In this document: in pieces, positions 8,613 through 16,749 of the stretch | How the letters are laid out: each line of letters starts with the position of its first letter | Position numbering within the stretch: the stretch's first letter is position 1 | NCBI GenBank assembly: GCA_001916965.1 | Contig: MNTL01000060.1 | Location: 1 to 64,000, forward strand | Direction of reading: 5' to 3' | From: Roseburia sp. CAG:10041_57 | GTDB taxonomy: Bacteria > Bacillota > Clostridia > Lachnospirales > Lachnospiraceae | DNA: 64,000 nucleotides | Translations under genes and position numbers: made by a program | The notes under the pieces: generated by a model | Seen by the model: only the letters and a program-made list of their open reading frames with translations | Databases searched by the model: none | Told to the model about the DNA's origin: nothing

Positions 8613-9896
8613 CTATTCTGTTTTAGCTGCTTCCAGCGCCTGTTTTAAATCTGCAATAATGTCATTTACATTCTCAATACCAACAGATAATCTTACAAGA
8701 TCAGGGCTTACACCCGCTGCTACCAGCTCTTCATCATTCATCTGCCTATGCGTTGCTGATGCAGGGTGCAGAACACAGGTATGTGCGTCTGCCACATGAG
8801 TTGCAATCATGGCTACTTTTAAATGTGCCATGAACTTCTCTGCTGCGCTTCTTCCACCTTTTACACCAAAAGATACAACGCCACAGGTGCCATCCGGCAT
8901 GTACTTCTTTGCCCTTTCATAGTATTTATTGCCTGGAAGTCCCGGATAATTTACCCAGGATACATTCTCATCTGCCTGCAGGAATTCTGCTACTTTCTGT
9001 GCATTTTCACAGTGTCTTGGCATACGCACATGCAAGGACTCCAGTCCCAGATTCAGAAAATACGCATTCATAGGAGACTGTATTGCACCCAGATCTCTCA
9101 TAAGCTGTGCTGTCGCTTTGGTGATAAAAGCTCCGCCCAGACCAAATTTCTCTGCATAGGTCACACCATGATAGGATTCATCAGGAGTTGTCAGTCCCGG
9201 GAACTTATCTGCATGGGCAAACCAGTCAAACTTACCAGAATCTACAATACATCCACCCAGAGACGCATCATGTCCATCCATGTATTTCGTTGTTGAATGA
9301 GTCACAATATCTGCTCCCCACTCAAAAGGCCGGCAATTAATAGGTGTTGCAAATGTATTATCTACGATAAGTGGTACTCCATGAGCATGTGCTGCCTTGG
9401 CAAATCTCTCGATATCGAACACTACCAGTGCAGGATTGGCTATTGTCTCACCGAATACCGCTTTGGTATTGGGCTGGAATGCTGCTTCCAGTTCTTCATC
9501 TGAACAGTCCGGATCAATAAATGTAGTCTCGATTCCCATACGCTTCATTGTAACTGCCAGCAGATTATAGCTGCCTCCATAAATGGTAGAAGAAGCTACC
9601 ACATGATCTCCTGCACCGCAGATGTTGAAGATTGCAAAGAAAGTAGCTGCCTGTCCCGAAGAGGTAAGCATTGCAGCTGATCCACCTTCCAGTGCACAGA
9701 TTTTGGCTGCCACGTAATCATTTGTAGGATTCTGCAGTCTGGAATAGAAGTATCCTTCCGCCTCCAGATCAAACAGTTTACCCATATCTTCACTGGTATC
9801 ATACTTGAATGTAGTACTCTGAATAATGGGTATCATTCTGGGTTCGCCATTTTTTGGTACATAACCTGCCTGTATACATTTTGTCTCTTTTTCCAT
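8613..9896 (-). CDS. O-acetylhomoserine (thiol)-lyase
   Basis: PLP enzyme of the Cys/Met metabolism family that makes homocysteine from O-acetylhomoserine and sulfide (cytosolic methionine synthesis). The 427 residues contain YFYSRLQNPTNDYVAAKICA, LTSSGQAATFFAIF, the PLP-aspartate region PLIVDNTFATP and the Schiff-base lysine motif THSTTKYMDGHDASLGG. The C-terminal LHPASATHRQMN...LVRLSVGIEN also fits. AAGGAG seven bases before ATG 9896 fixes the start; the longer frame to 9974 crosses a hairpin. It is a single-gene unit: glgB with a hairpin upstream, a strong terminator downstream. There is no S-box riboswitch in the 61-base leader. A broader thiol-lyase activity is possible; the exact substrate is inferred. 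Confidence 0.93.
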   Translation of the reverse strand: MEKETKCIQAGYVPKNGEPRMIPIIQSTTFKYDTSEDMGKLFDLEAEGYFYSRLQNPTNDYVAAKICALEGGSAAMLTSSGQAATFFAIFNICGAGDHVVASSTIYGGSYNLLAVTMKRMGIETTFIDPDCSDEELEAAFQPNTKAVFGETIANPALVVFDIERFAKAAHAHGVPLIVDNTFATPINCRPFEWGADIVTHSTTKYMDGHDASLGGCIVDSGKFDWFAHADKFPGLTTPDESYHGVTYAEKFGLGGAFITKATAQLMRDLGAIQSPMNAYFLNLGLESLHVRMPRHCENAQKVAEFLQADENVSWVNYPGLPGNKYYERAKKYMPDGTCGVVSFGVKGGRSAAEKFMAHLKVAMIATHVADAHTCVLHPASATHRQMNDEELVAAGVSPDLVRLSVGIENVNDIIADLKQALEAAKTE

Positions 9897-9919
9897 TTCC
9901 TGTCTCCTTTTATTTAATA

Positions 9920-9951
9920 ATCCGATGTATTGGCAATTCAATACATCGGAT
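9920..9951 (-). terminator. Hairpin after glgB
   Basis: A perfect 13-bp inverted repeat (ATCCGATGTATTG with CAATACATCGGAT) around a six-base loop, seven bases past the glgB stop. The following minus-strand tract is only TTATTAAAT, so it may terminate weakly or act as an mRNA-end stabiliser. It lies just before the sulfhydrylase ribosome site. Confidence 0.6.
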
Positions 9952-9957
9952 CTGTGT

Positions 9958-11874
9958 TTAAAATAGATATACAACTCCTGTCAGTGGTGGAAGAGGGATC
10001 ACAACATATTGGTTCCTGTTATCACATTTTCCCTTGCGTGCCTTGATTTCCTTTGGAACTCTGTGGCCTGCTCCTCCATATCTCTCTTCATCTGAATTGA
10101 TCAGAAGCTTATATTTCGTATTCATAGGTACACCAACCTTGTAATTAGGATATTCTACAGGAGTCATATTAAGTACAAACAACATATGCTGCCTGCCATC
10201 TCTGGTTCTTCTTACAAAGCTGTATATGCTTCTGTCTTTATCATCTGCATTCATCCATTCAAATCCAAGCCAGTCATTATCAATTTCATATAAACACGGA
10301 TACTTACGATAGGTTTTAAGCAGCTCACCCACAAAATCATGCATACCACGGTTCAATGGATTCTGAAGCATGTACCAGTCAAGCTCTCTTGCCTCGCTCC
10401 ACTCACGCTCCTGTGCGAAATCCTGTCCCATGAACAGCAGCTTCTTACCTTCATGTCCTAACATATAGGTATAGCCTACTCTCAGGTTGGCATATTTATC
10501 TACCTCGTATCCCGGCATCTTATTGACCATGGAGCACTTTAAATGCACTACTTCATCATGCGACAGCGGCAAAATATAATTCTCGCTGTCATTATATGTC
10601 ATGGCAAAAGTCATCTTGTAATGGTTGTCTTTTCTAAAATATGGGTCCAGCTTCATATATTCGCAGAAATCATGCATCCATCCCATATTCCATTTGAAGG
10701 AAAATCCAAGACCGCCATCCTTAGGTTCACCTGTTACCTTTGGCCATGCTGTGGATTCCTCTGCAATCGTCATAACTCCCGGATAGGAACCATGAATCAC
10801 GGAGTTGAGATGTTTAAAGAATTCTATTGCATCCAGGTTCTCATTTCCACCGTATTTGTTAGGCAGCCATTCTCCGTCTTTTTTACCATAATCCAGGTAA
10901 AGCATACTTGCAACAGCATCTACTCTAAGACCATCTACATGGAATTCACGAATCCAGTATAAGGCATTGGCAATCAGGAAATTACGTACCTCATTCTTGC
11001 CATAGTTAAATATCTTAGTTCCCCAGTCTGGATGTTCACCCATTCTTTTATCAGGGTGTTCATACAGACATGTACCATCAAATTCGCACAGACCATGTGC
11101 ATCTCTTGGGAAATGCGCCGGAACCCAGTCAAGAATAACGCCAATATTATGCTTATGGAAAAGGTCGATCAGATAACGGAAGTCGTCAGGTGTTCCATAA
11201 CGGGATGTAGGTGCATAATATCCTGTTACCTGATATCCCCACGAACCATCAAACGGGTACTCTGCAATACCCATTAATTCTACATGCGTATATGGCATTT
11301 CTTTCAGATATTCCACCATTCTGTCTGCGAACTGACGATATGTATAGAACCCATCCTCTGTTCCATCCGGATGCTTCATCCAGGAACCGATATGGCACTC
11401 ATAGATAGAAAGTGGTTCCTTGTTCATATCCTTTTTGGCTCTGGCTGTCAGCCATTTCTCATCATTCCATTCAAAATGGTTCAGATCATATACACGGGAA
11501 GCTGTTCCAGGTCTTAACTCTGCATAATTTGCATAAGGATCAGCCTTGTAGAGCTTTCTTCCATCTGCAAGCTCTATCAGATATTTGTACATCTGTCCTT
11601 CCTGTACGCCTTCGATAAATGTAGTATAGATGCCACCTTCACCGATTCGCTCCATTTTGTCGGCAGTTTCATTCCAGCCATTGAATTCACCAATCACATA
11701 AATATCCTGTGCATTCGGCGCCCATACAGCGAAAAAGACACCCTTTTTTCCATCGTGTGTGCACAGATGTGCTCCAAGTTTCTTATAGATCTCATAATGC
11801 GTTCCCTGTCCAAATACATACTGATCTGCCTCGGAAATAAACACTTCCTCTGTCTGCTTTACTACTTTGCTCAT
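9958..11874 (-). CDS. glgB: 1,4-alpha-glucan branching enzyme
   Basis: Glycogen branching enzyme (GH13) that makes alpha-1,6 branches. Residues about 20-110 form the CBM48 N-domain (FAVWAPNAQDIYVIGEFNGW). The catalytic barrel shows DWVPAHFPRDAHGL, the nucleophile in DGLRVDAVASMLY, the acid/base Glu in TIAEESTAWP and LPLSHDEVVH. The C-terminal all-beta domain ends VIPLPPLTGVVYLF. Length is normal for the family. ATG 11874 is chosen because GGGGT precedes it; ATG 11892 would add six residues and cannot be excluded. It directly follows the TPR/acidic protein gene (50 bases) and is probably co-transcribed with it; no other glg gene is in view. Confidence 0.95.
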   Translation of the reverse strand: MSKVVKQTEEVFISEADQYVFGQGTHYEIYKKLGAHLCTHDGKKGVFFAVWAPNAQDIYVIGEFNGWNETADKMERIGEGGIYTTFIEGVQEGQMYKYLIELADGRKLYKADPYANYAELRPGTASRVYDLNHFEWNDEKWLTARAKKDMNKEPLSIYECHIGSWMKHPDGTEDGFYTYRQFADRMVEYLKEMPYTHVELMGIAEYPFDGSWGYQVTGYYAPTSRYGTPDDFRYLIDLFHKHNIGVILDWVPAHFPRDAHGLCEFDGTCLYEHPDKRMGEHPDWGTKIFNYGKNEVRNFLIANALYWIREFHVDGLRVDAVASMLYLDYGKKDGEWLPNKYGGNENLDAIEFFKHLNSVIHGSYPGVMTIAEESTAWPKVTGEPKDGGLGFSFKWNMGWMHDFCEYMKLDPYFRKDNHYKMTFAMTYNDSENYILPLSHDEVVHLKCSMVNKMPGYEVDKYANLRVGYTYMLGHEGKKLLFMGQDFAQEREWSEARELDWYMLQNPLNRGMHDFVGELLKTYRKYPCLYEIDNDWLGFEWMNADDKDRSIYSFVRRTRDGRQHMLFVLNMTPVEYPNYKVGVPMNTKYKLLINSDEERYGGAGHRVPKEIKARKGKCDNRNQYVVIPLPPLTGVVYLF

Positions 11875-11924
11875 GCACATACCCCATTCCATTTGAATTG
11901 GGAATTCATCCCATTCTCATTTGT

Positions 11925-14894
11925 TTACATAAAATCTCTTTCCTTTAATACTATCATATCTTCTTTATCATAACGCTTCGCCAGTAACACATCAACGAAG
12001 TTCTTGAGATTAAATTTCTTGGATTTCCAGATTGCTTCATCTATGATGTCTCTGACTTCGTCCTTCGTTACTACATGATTACCGCTCTGACTGTTGGCAA
12101 TTCTGGTATATAACGCCAGCGTTCCCAGTTCATCAATGGAATATTCCAGCGCCAGTGCATAATTCTTTGCATAGTCCACAAGCGCATTATTATCCATCTC
12201 CATCAAATCTATTCTGATATTGAAATAATCAGAAATAAATGCCTGCTTCTCTAACAAATGGGTAATTTCCTTACGGGTATCCTCCATAATGACAACCAGT
12301 CCCAGATTATCCTGATTTAACAGATTTGCCATTTCATAGAGCTTATCCTGTGTGATTCCATTGGCTTTTTCTATAATAAGTGCGCCATTTCCCAGCTTAG
12401 CAAATACTTCACTCAGATTCCTGAGATTTAATTTTTCACCTGTAATCTTTGCTACTTTACCAGAGAAATTAGCATCCAATGCCTGATATTCACGAATCAG
12501 ATTCTTAGCCAGACGAACTGTACCAAGTCCTGCTTCTCCGGTAATGATGGCATTACCTGTATAGGCAGCCAGACTCATCTTATCCAGAGCATAGATAATC
12601 TGCTTACGAATCTTCTTTGTTACAGCAAAATTCTCAAAGAGTTCCTGCTCTTCCGGGGTGAAATCACGGATTTCTTCTTTTCTTACACCCTTGGTTTCTT
12701 TATCTGTAGTCTCAATGATCTTATCTGGCAGGTCTCCGATCTCTGCAGTATCCAAATTGATTTCCTGCGTTTCAAGAATCTCTCCAGAATCTTCTTCTGT
12801 GTTATCATCCACATATTCCTCTTCTGGATATTCTTCCTGTTCAGGTGCTGCTTCCTCTATCTCTTCCTCAGATTCTGCATATTCCTGCCCGGCATCTTCT
12901 TCCTGTACAAATGACTGTTCTTCATACGACTCTTTTACAGACTCTTCCATGGATTCTTCTGCATCGGATAATTCTACAGATTCTGTCTCGTTTTCTTCAT
13001 CCATCCACCCCTGGGACTCTGTGATTTTTTCCTGAAGCTCTGTCTCTTCCATATCTGGCGTATCTTCAATCTCAGTCAGTTCTTCTACTTCGCCCTCATC
13101 TTCATCTTCCTTCTCTAATTCTCCAAATATTCCATTCTTAACAGAATTATCGAAGTTCTCGAATATCTTACCCGTCTGCTGTAATACCAGCTTACGTACT
13201 TCTTCCTTGTGCTTGGCAGCATTCTCCTGCTTCATTCTCTCCCATTCACCCAGCACTTCATCCAGATTCATCTGTCCAGTCATAGGATGGAATACTTCTT
13301 CCTGCGTATCCTGCTCTTCTTCCTGGACTGCATCTGCAACTTCTTCTTCAGGAACAGGAATAGAAGCAATCTCTTCCTGTAAAGTAGGCTGCTCGTCAAA
13401 TACATTCTCGCCGTTTTCTTCCAGACGGTCATGTTCTTCCTGTACAGATTCCTCTGTAATATCCCGAAGCATGTCCATATCTGTATCCTGTCTGATCACT
13501 CGGGCATCCTCACCGGGTACAAATACTTTGCTGATAGCTCCTGTATGAGGTTCCGGTGCTATTTCTGACACGCCTGTCACCATTTGTGCAACACGACTTG
13601 TATGTACAGGAACCGGCTGCTCTTTCTCAGTTATTTCCGTCTCTGATTGCGGCAGCTCCTCATGGTCTTCCTGTATCAACGTATTATCTTCTGTATTATC
13701 TTCCACAGATGGATTACTTGCCTCTGTCTCTGTCACGTTCTCCTGATGAATGTCCTCAGGCTGCACAATATCCGCTCTTTCTTCTGCGAAAATATCTTCA
13801 TCATCTGCAAAAAGTTCTTTCATACTCTCTGCAACAACCTTCTGCAGATTAATTGTATTATATTGACTCATATCAATAGAACCCGTATCACGATAAGCAC
13901 TGCTTACAGACTGATTCTCTTCTACTGCATAATTGTCTATATTATCTACTTCTGCATTATCTGCCAGATACGTATCCTCTGTGTAGATCTCCTCTGTACG
14001 ATAATCATCTTCTGGATATGGTTCCTCATTATAGTTCTCTTCGGGGTAGGCATCCTCTACTCCATAACCATCTTCCGCATATGATTCTTCTTCACTGTAA
14101 TTCTCTTCAGGATAGACATCCTCTGCCCCATAGCCATCTTCCGGATATGACTCTTCTCCACTGTAATTCTCTTCGGGATAAGCAGCCTCTGCCCCATAGC
14201 CATCTTCTGCATATGATTCTTCTTCACTGTAATTCTCTTCAGAATAAGTATCTCCTGCTGCGTAGTCTTCCTGTGACTGTCTGGCCTTTGCCATATCATA
14301 TTTCTTCTGCTGAATCGGCGTTAAAGGTGCATGAAGCATTTTAAGCTCCATTGCCTTCATTACATATGGGCCATCCCCGAACCACAGAATCAGATCATCA
14401 CATTCTTCTACACATTTTGTAGCCAGTCCGACCCTGTGATAAAGATATGCCAGCTCATATGCCCACTCTTCCTGATAATCTCTCTTCTTCAATTCTTCCA
14501 GAAGCTCTATTCTTTCTTCCAGACTTGCTTCCTGTGCTTCCAGAATACGATAACGCAACGTAAAGACACCATTATCCCGTGGTGCCAGTTTCACAAATTC
14601 CTTATAATATTCTATCGCTGCAACTACATCATCCAGCTCAACCGACACTTCACACAAAGAGTACAAAACCGCCCGGTTCGCAGGATAACGTTCGTATGCA
14701 ATCTGTAATACTGCCTTACTGTCCTCATTTCGTCTGTTGACTCTGTAAAGAGCTGATACCTTCAACAACATCGTAATGCTCTTTACTCTTCGCCAGTCTA
14801 TCATATCCGCTATATTAGCGGCTTCCACATATTTTTCTTCTTCAATCAGCTTTACTATTTCATCCGAACGAAGTTTATATTCATATTTATCCAA
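11925..14894 (-). CDS. TPR - acidic repeat - AAA-like pseudo-ATPase protein
   Basis: 989 residues in three parts, function unknown. Residues 1-200 are TPR-like helices (VEAANIADMIDWRRVKSITM, ...YPANRAVLYSLCEVS). Residues about 205-740 are very acidic and low in complexity, including a 22-residue unit (ENYSEEESYAEDGYG...YPE) repeated three and a half times. Residues about 745-989 resemble a CbxX/ClpC-type AAA domain. Its Walker A reads GEAGLGTVR, so the usual GK[ST] lysine is missing, and the Walker B region is LIIEKANG; nucleotide hydrolysis is doubtful. There is no signal peptide or membrane segment. AGAGGTGA precedes the ATG and a strong sigma-A promoter lies upstream. glgB follows by 50 bases. 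A scaffold role is only a guess. Confidence 0.75.
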   Translation of the reverse strand: MDKYEYKLRSDEIVKLIEEEKYVEAANIADMIDWRRVKSITMLLKVSALYRVNRRNEDSKAVLQIAYERYPANRAVLYSLCEVSVELDDVVAAIEYYKEFVKLAPRDNGVFTLRYRILEAQEASLEERIELLEELKKRDYQEEWAYELAYLYHRVGLATKCVEECDDLILWFGDGPYVMKAMELKMLHAPLTPIQQKKYDMAKARQSQEDYAAGDTYSEENYSEEESYAEDGYGAEAAYPEENYSGEESYPEDGYGAEDVYPEENYSEEESYAEDGYGVEDAYPEENYNEEPYPEDDYRTEEIYTEDTYLADNAEVDNIDNYAVEENQSVSSAYRDTGSIDMSQYNTINLQKVVAESMKELFADDEDIFAEERADIVQPEDIHQENVTETEASNPSVEDNTEDNTLIQEDHEELPQSETEITEKEQPVPVHTSRVAQMVTGVSEIAPEPHTGAISKVFVPGEDARVIRQDTDMDMLRDITEESVQEEHDRLEENGENVFDEQPTLQEEIASIPVPEEEVADAVQEEEQDTQEEVFHPMTGQMNLDEVLGEWERMKQENAAKHKEEVRKLVLQQTGKIFENFDNSVKNGIFGELEKEDEDEGEVEELTEIEDTPDMEETELQEKITESQGWMDEENETESVELSDAEESMEESVKESYEEQSFVQEEDAGQEYAESEEEIEEAAPEQEEYPEEEYVDDNTEEDSGEILETQEINLDTAEIGDLPDKIIETTDKETKGVRKEEIRDFTPEEQELFENFAVTKKIRKQIIYALDKMSLAAYTGNAIITGEAGLGTVRLAKNLIREYQALDANFSGKVAKITGEKLNLRNLSEVFAKLGNGALIIEKANGITQDKLYEMANLLNQDNLGLVVIMEDTRKEITHLLEKQAFISDYFNIRIDLMEMDNNALVDYAKNYALALEYSIDELGTLALYTRIANSQSGNHVVTKDEVRDIIDEAIWKSKKFNLKNFVDVLLAKRYDKEDMIVLKERDFM
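14035..14245. repeat. 66-bp coding tandem repeat
   Basis: About 3.2 copies of a 66-base unit inside the TPR/acidic protein gene, visible as recurring ATTCTCTTC every 66 bases. Each unit encodes 22 residues rich in Glu, Tyr, Gly and Pro. Copies differ at several third positions, so the array is not brand new, but unit-number change between strains is likely. Confidence 0.85.
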
Positions 14895-15037
14895 GTAAAA
14901 TCACCTCTATAAGCCATTTCCCCTTTTGGCACTTTCGCTCTACCCATAAAAAGACGCTGATATTATCTCAATTTCAGCCTATTATTATCTGACAATTTGA
15001 AAAATATATCTTGTTGACAGACAACTTTATTATATAA

Positions 15038-15066
15038 AGTTTAGCATAACGATTTTCTTATGTCAA
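15038..15066 (-). promoter_or_regulatory. Sigma-A promoter of the TPR/acidic protein-glgB unit
   Basis: Minus-strand TTGACA (15066-15061), exactly 17 bases, TAAACT (15043-15038). It lies 144 bases before the gene start, leaving a leader of about 135 nucleotides in which I recognise no riboswitch. Confidence 0.7.
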
Positions 15067-15093
15067 CGCTACTACATATAGAGTTTACGATAA

Positions 15094-15960
15094 TTATCGC
15101 GTTTTTCCAAGAATATCTGAAAGATCGGCAAATTGTTCCAGCGTAAGCGCTTCGCCACGTATTGTAGCAGACAATTCCATCTCTTCCAAAGCTTCAACAA
15201 CCTGTTCCTTTGACACCCTTAATCCCGGTGCATTAGACAATCCATTTACCAGAGTCTTACGTCTCTGATTGAAAGATGCCCTGATAATATCAAACATGAA
15301 CTTCTCATTCTGTGCACACACAGGTGGTTCCTGGTATCTGGTAAGTCGAATTACTGCACTGTCTACATTAGGTCTTGGCATGAAACATGAAGCAGGTACT
15401 GTCAGCATAATCTCCGGCTTTGCATAATATTGAACAGCAAGGGACAGAGCACCATAATCTTTCGTTCCCGGTCCTACCTGCATACGGTCAGCTACTTCCT
15501 TCTGTACCATAATCGTAATACTGTCTAATGGTACATGGCTCTCAAAGAGCCCCATAATAATCGGTGTTGTAATATAATAAGGTAAGTTCGCAACAACCTT
15601 GATTGGTCTTCCCTGATTCTTTTCCTGTGCAATTTTGTTGATATCTACCTTCAAAATATCCTCATTGATCACAGTAACATTCTGATAGGAAGAAAGCGTG
15701 TCTGCAAGAATCGGTATCAGATTCTTATCAATCTCTACTGCAACTACTTCTCTTGCTCTTTCACACAGATACTGCGTCATGGTTCCGATACCTGGTCCAA
15801 TCTCCAGGACACAATCATCCTCTGTGACATCAGCTGCATCCACAATATGTTCCAGTATATTGGAGTCAATCAGGAAGTTCTGTCCGAATTTTTTTTGAAA
15901 ATTAAAATTATATTTTTGAAGTACCTCTATGGTATTGGTTGGATTTCCAAGTGTAGCCAT
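15094..15960 (-). CDS. rsmA: 16S rRNA (A1518/A1519-N6) dimethyltransferase
   Basis: SAM-dependent KsgA/RsmA that dimethylates two adenines in helix 45 of 16S rRNA late in small-subunit assembly. The 288 residues show KKFGQNFLIDSNILEHIVDA, the SAM motif VLEIGPGIGTMTQYL, the acidic VEIDKNL and the catalytic NLPYYITTPII. The C-terminal helical domain has FNQRRKTLVNGL. AAAGGA precedes the ATG at good spacing. It follows tatD by 15 bases, a common clostridial pairing, and is the last gene of the c-di-GMP protein-tatD-rsmA run. Confidence 0.97.
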   Translation of the reverse strand: MATLGNPTNTIEVLQKYNFNFQKKFGQNFLIDSNILEHIVDAADVTEDDCVLEIGPGIGTMTQYLCERAREVVAVEIDKNLIPILADTLSSYQNVTVINEDILKVDINKIAQEKNQGRPIKVVANLPYYITTPIIMGLFESHVPLDSITIMVQKEVADRMQVGPGTKDYGALSLAVQYYAKPEIMLTVPASCFMPRPNVDSAVIRLTRYQEPPVCAQNEKFMFDIIRASFNQRRKTLVNGLSNAPGLRVSKEQVVEALEEMELSATIRGEALTLEQFADLSDILGKTR

Positions 15961-15975
15961 ATATTCTGTCCTTTC

Positions 15976-16749
15976 TTACTGTTCATTTATATGGAATAAT
16001 CGTCTGGCATTCTGATTGGTAATATTTACTACCTCTTCATACTCCATTCCCTTGATCTGTGCAATCTGTGCTGCAATATAGGGAATATTAAGTGAAGAAT
16101 TCCTTTTCCCACGATTGGGTTCCGGCGCCAGATAAGGACTGTCCGTCTCCAACAGAATCCTGTCAATGGGAACAGCTTGTGCTACTTCTTTCATTTTTTT
16201 GCCATTTTTAAAAGTAACAACACCGCCAATTCCTATATAAAAGCCCATTTTTACATAATCAAGTGCCATCTCTGCACTATAAGAATAGCAATGGATTACA
16301 CCACCAATCTCCTGTGCTTTCTGCGCAGTCATAATGTCATAGGTGTCTTTGGCTGCATCTCTGGAATGAATAATAACAGGTTTATGACAGCTTCTTGCCA
16401 ATTCCAGCTGTCGGATGAACCATTTCTTCTGTATCTCATGATCCGGTTCCTCCCAGTAATAATCCAGTCCGATCTCACCCACTGCAACTACCTTAGGCTC
16501 TGCACATTGTGCTGTCAGCCATTTGAAATTCTCCTCATTTAATTCTGTTGTTTCACTGGGATGAACCCCCGCTGCTCCATAGATAAAAGGATATTGCCTG
16601 GTCAAAGCTACTGTCGTTTCAGTACTTTTAAGACTCGCTCCCACATTGACTATATATTCTATTCCATGCTCCTGCATGGAATAGAATAACTGTTCTCTAT
16701 CTTCATCAAATGCTTCATCATCATAATGGGCATGGCTCTCAAATATCAT
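15976..16749 (-). CDS. tatD: TatD-family metal-dependent hydrolase/DNase
   Basis: Amidohydrolase-fold protein of the TatD/YcfH group, with 3'-5' exonuclease activity shown for relatives. The 257 residues carry the metal ligands in FESHAHYDDEAF (HxH), the glutamate in GEIGLDYYW, PVIIHSRDA, GVIHCYSY and the aspartate in LLETDSPYLAPEPNRGKRN. The length is standard. Its ATG lies inside the end of the upstream GGDEF-EAL gene (11-base overlap), so translation is probably coupled, and rsmA follows by 15 bases. Confidence 0.93.
   Translation of the reverse strand: MIFESHAHYDDEAFDEDREQLFYSMQEHGIEYIVNVGASLKSTETTVALTRQYPFIYGAAGVHPSETTELNEENFKWLTAQCAEPKVVAVGEIGLDYYWEEPDHEIQKKWFIRQLELARSCHKPVIIHSRDAAKDTYDIMTAQKAQEIGGVIHCYSYSAEMALDYVKMGFYIGIGGVVTFKNGKKMKEVAQAVPIDRILLETDSPYLAPEPNRGKRNSSLNIPYIAAQIAQIKGMEYEEVVNITNQNARRLFHINEQ

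Noticed and set aside
9897..9957. SAM (S-box) or T-box riboswitch before the sulfhydrylase
   Set aside because: The spacer is 61 bases and holds only one simple hairpin after glgB; no aptamer core or specifier loop fits.
12658..13852. Long plus-strand Ser-rich frames opposite the acidic protein gene
   Set aside because: They are the antisense of Glu/Asp-rich codons (GAA/GAT read as TTC/ATC/TCT) and have no ribosome sites or recognisable domains.
14035..14245. Regular 66-bp repeats as a CRISPR array
   Set aside because: The repeats are in frame, have no unique spacers, and encode a continuous 22-residue protein repeat; no cas gene is present.
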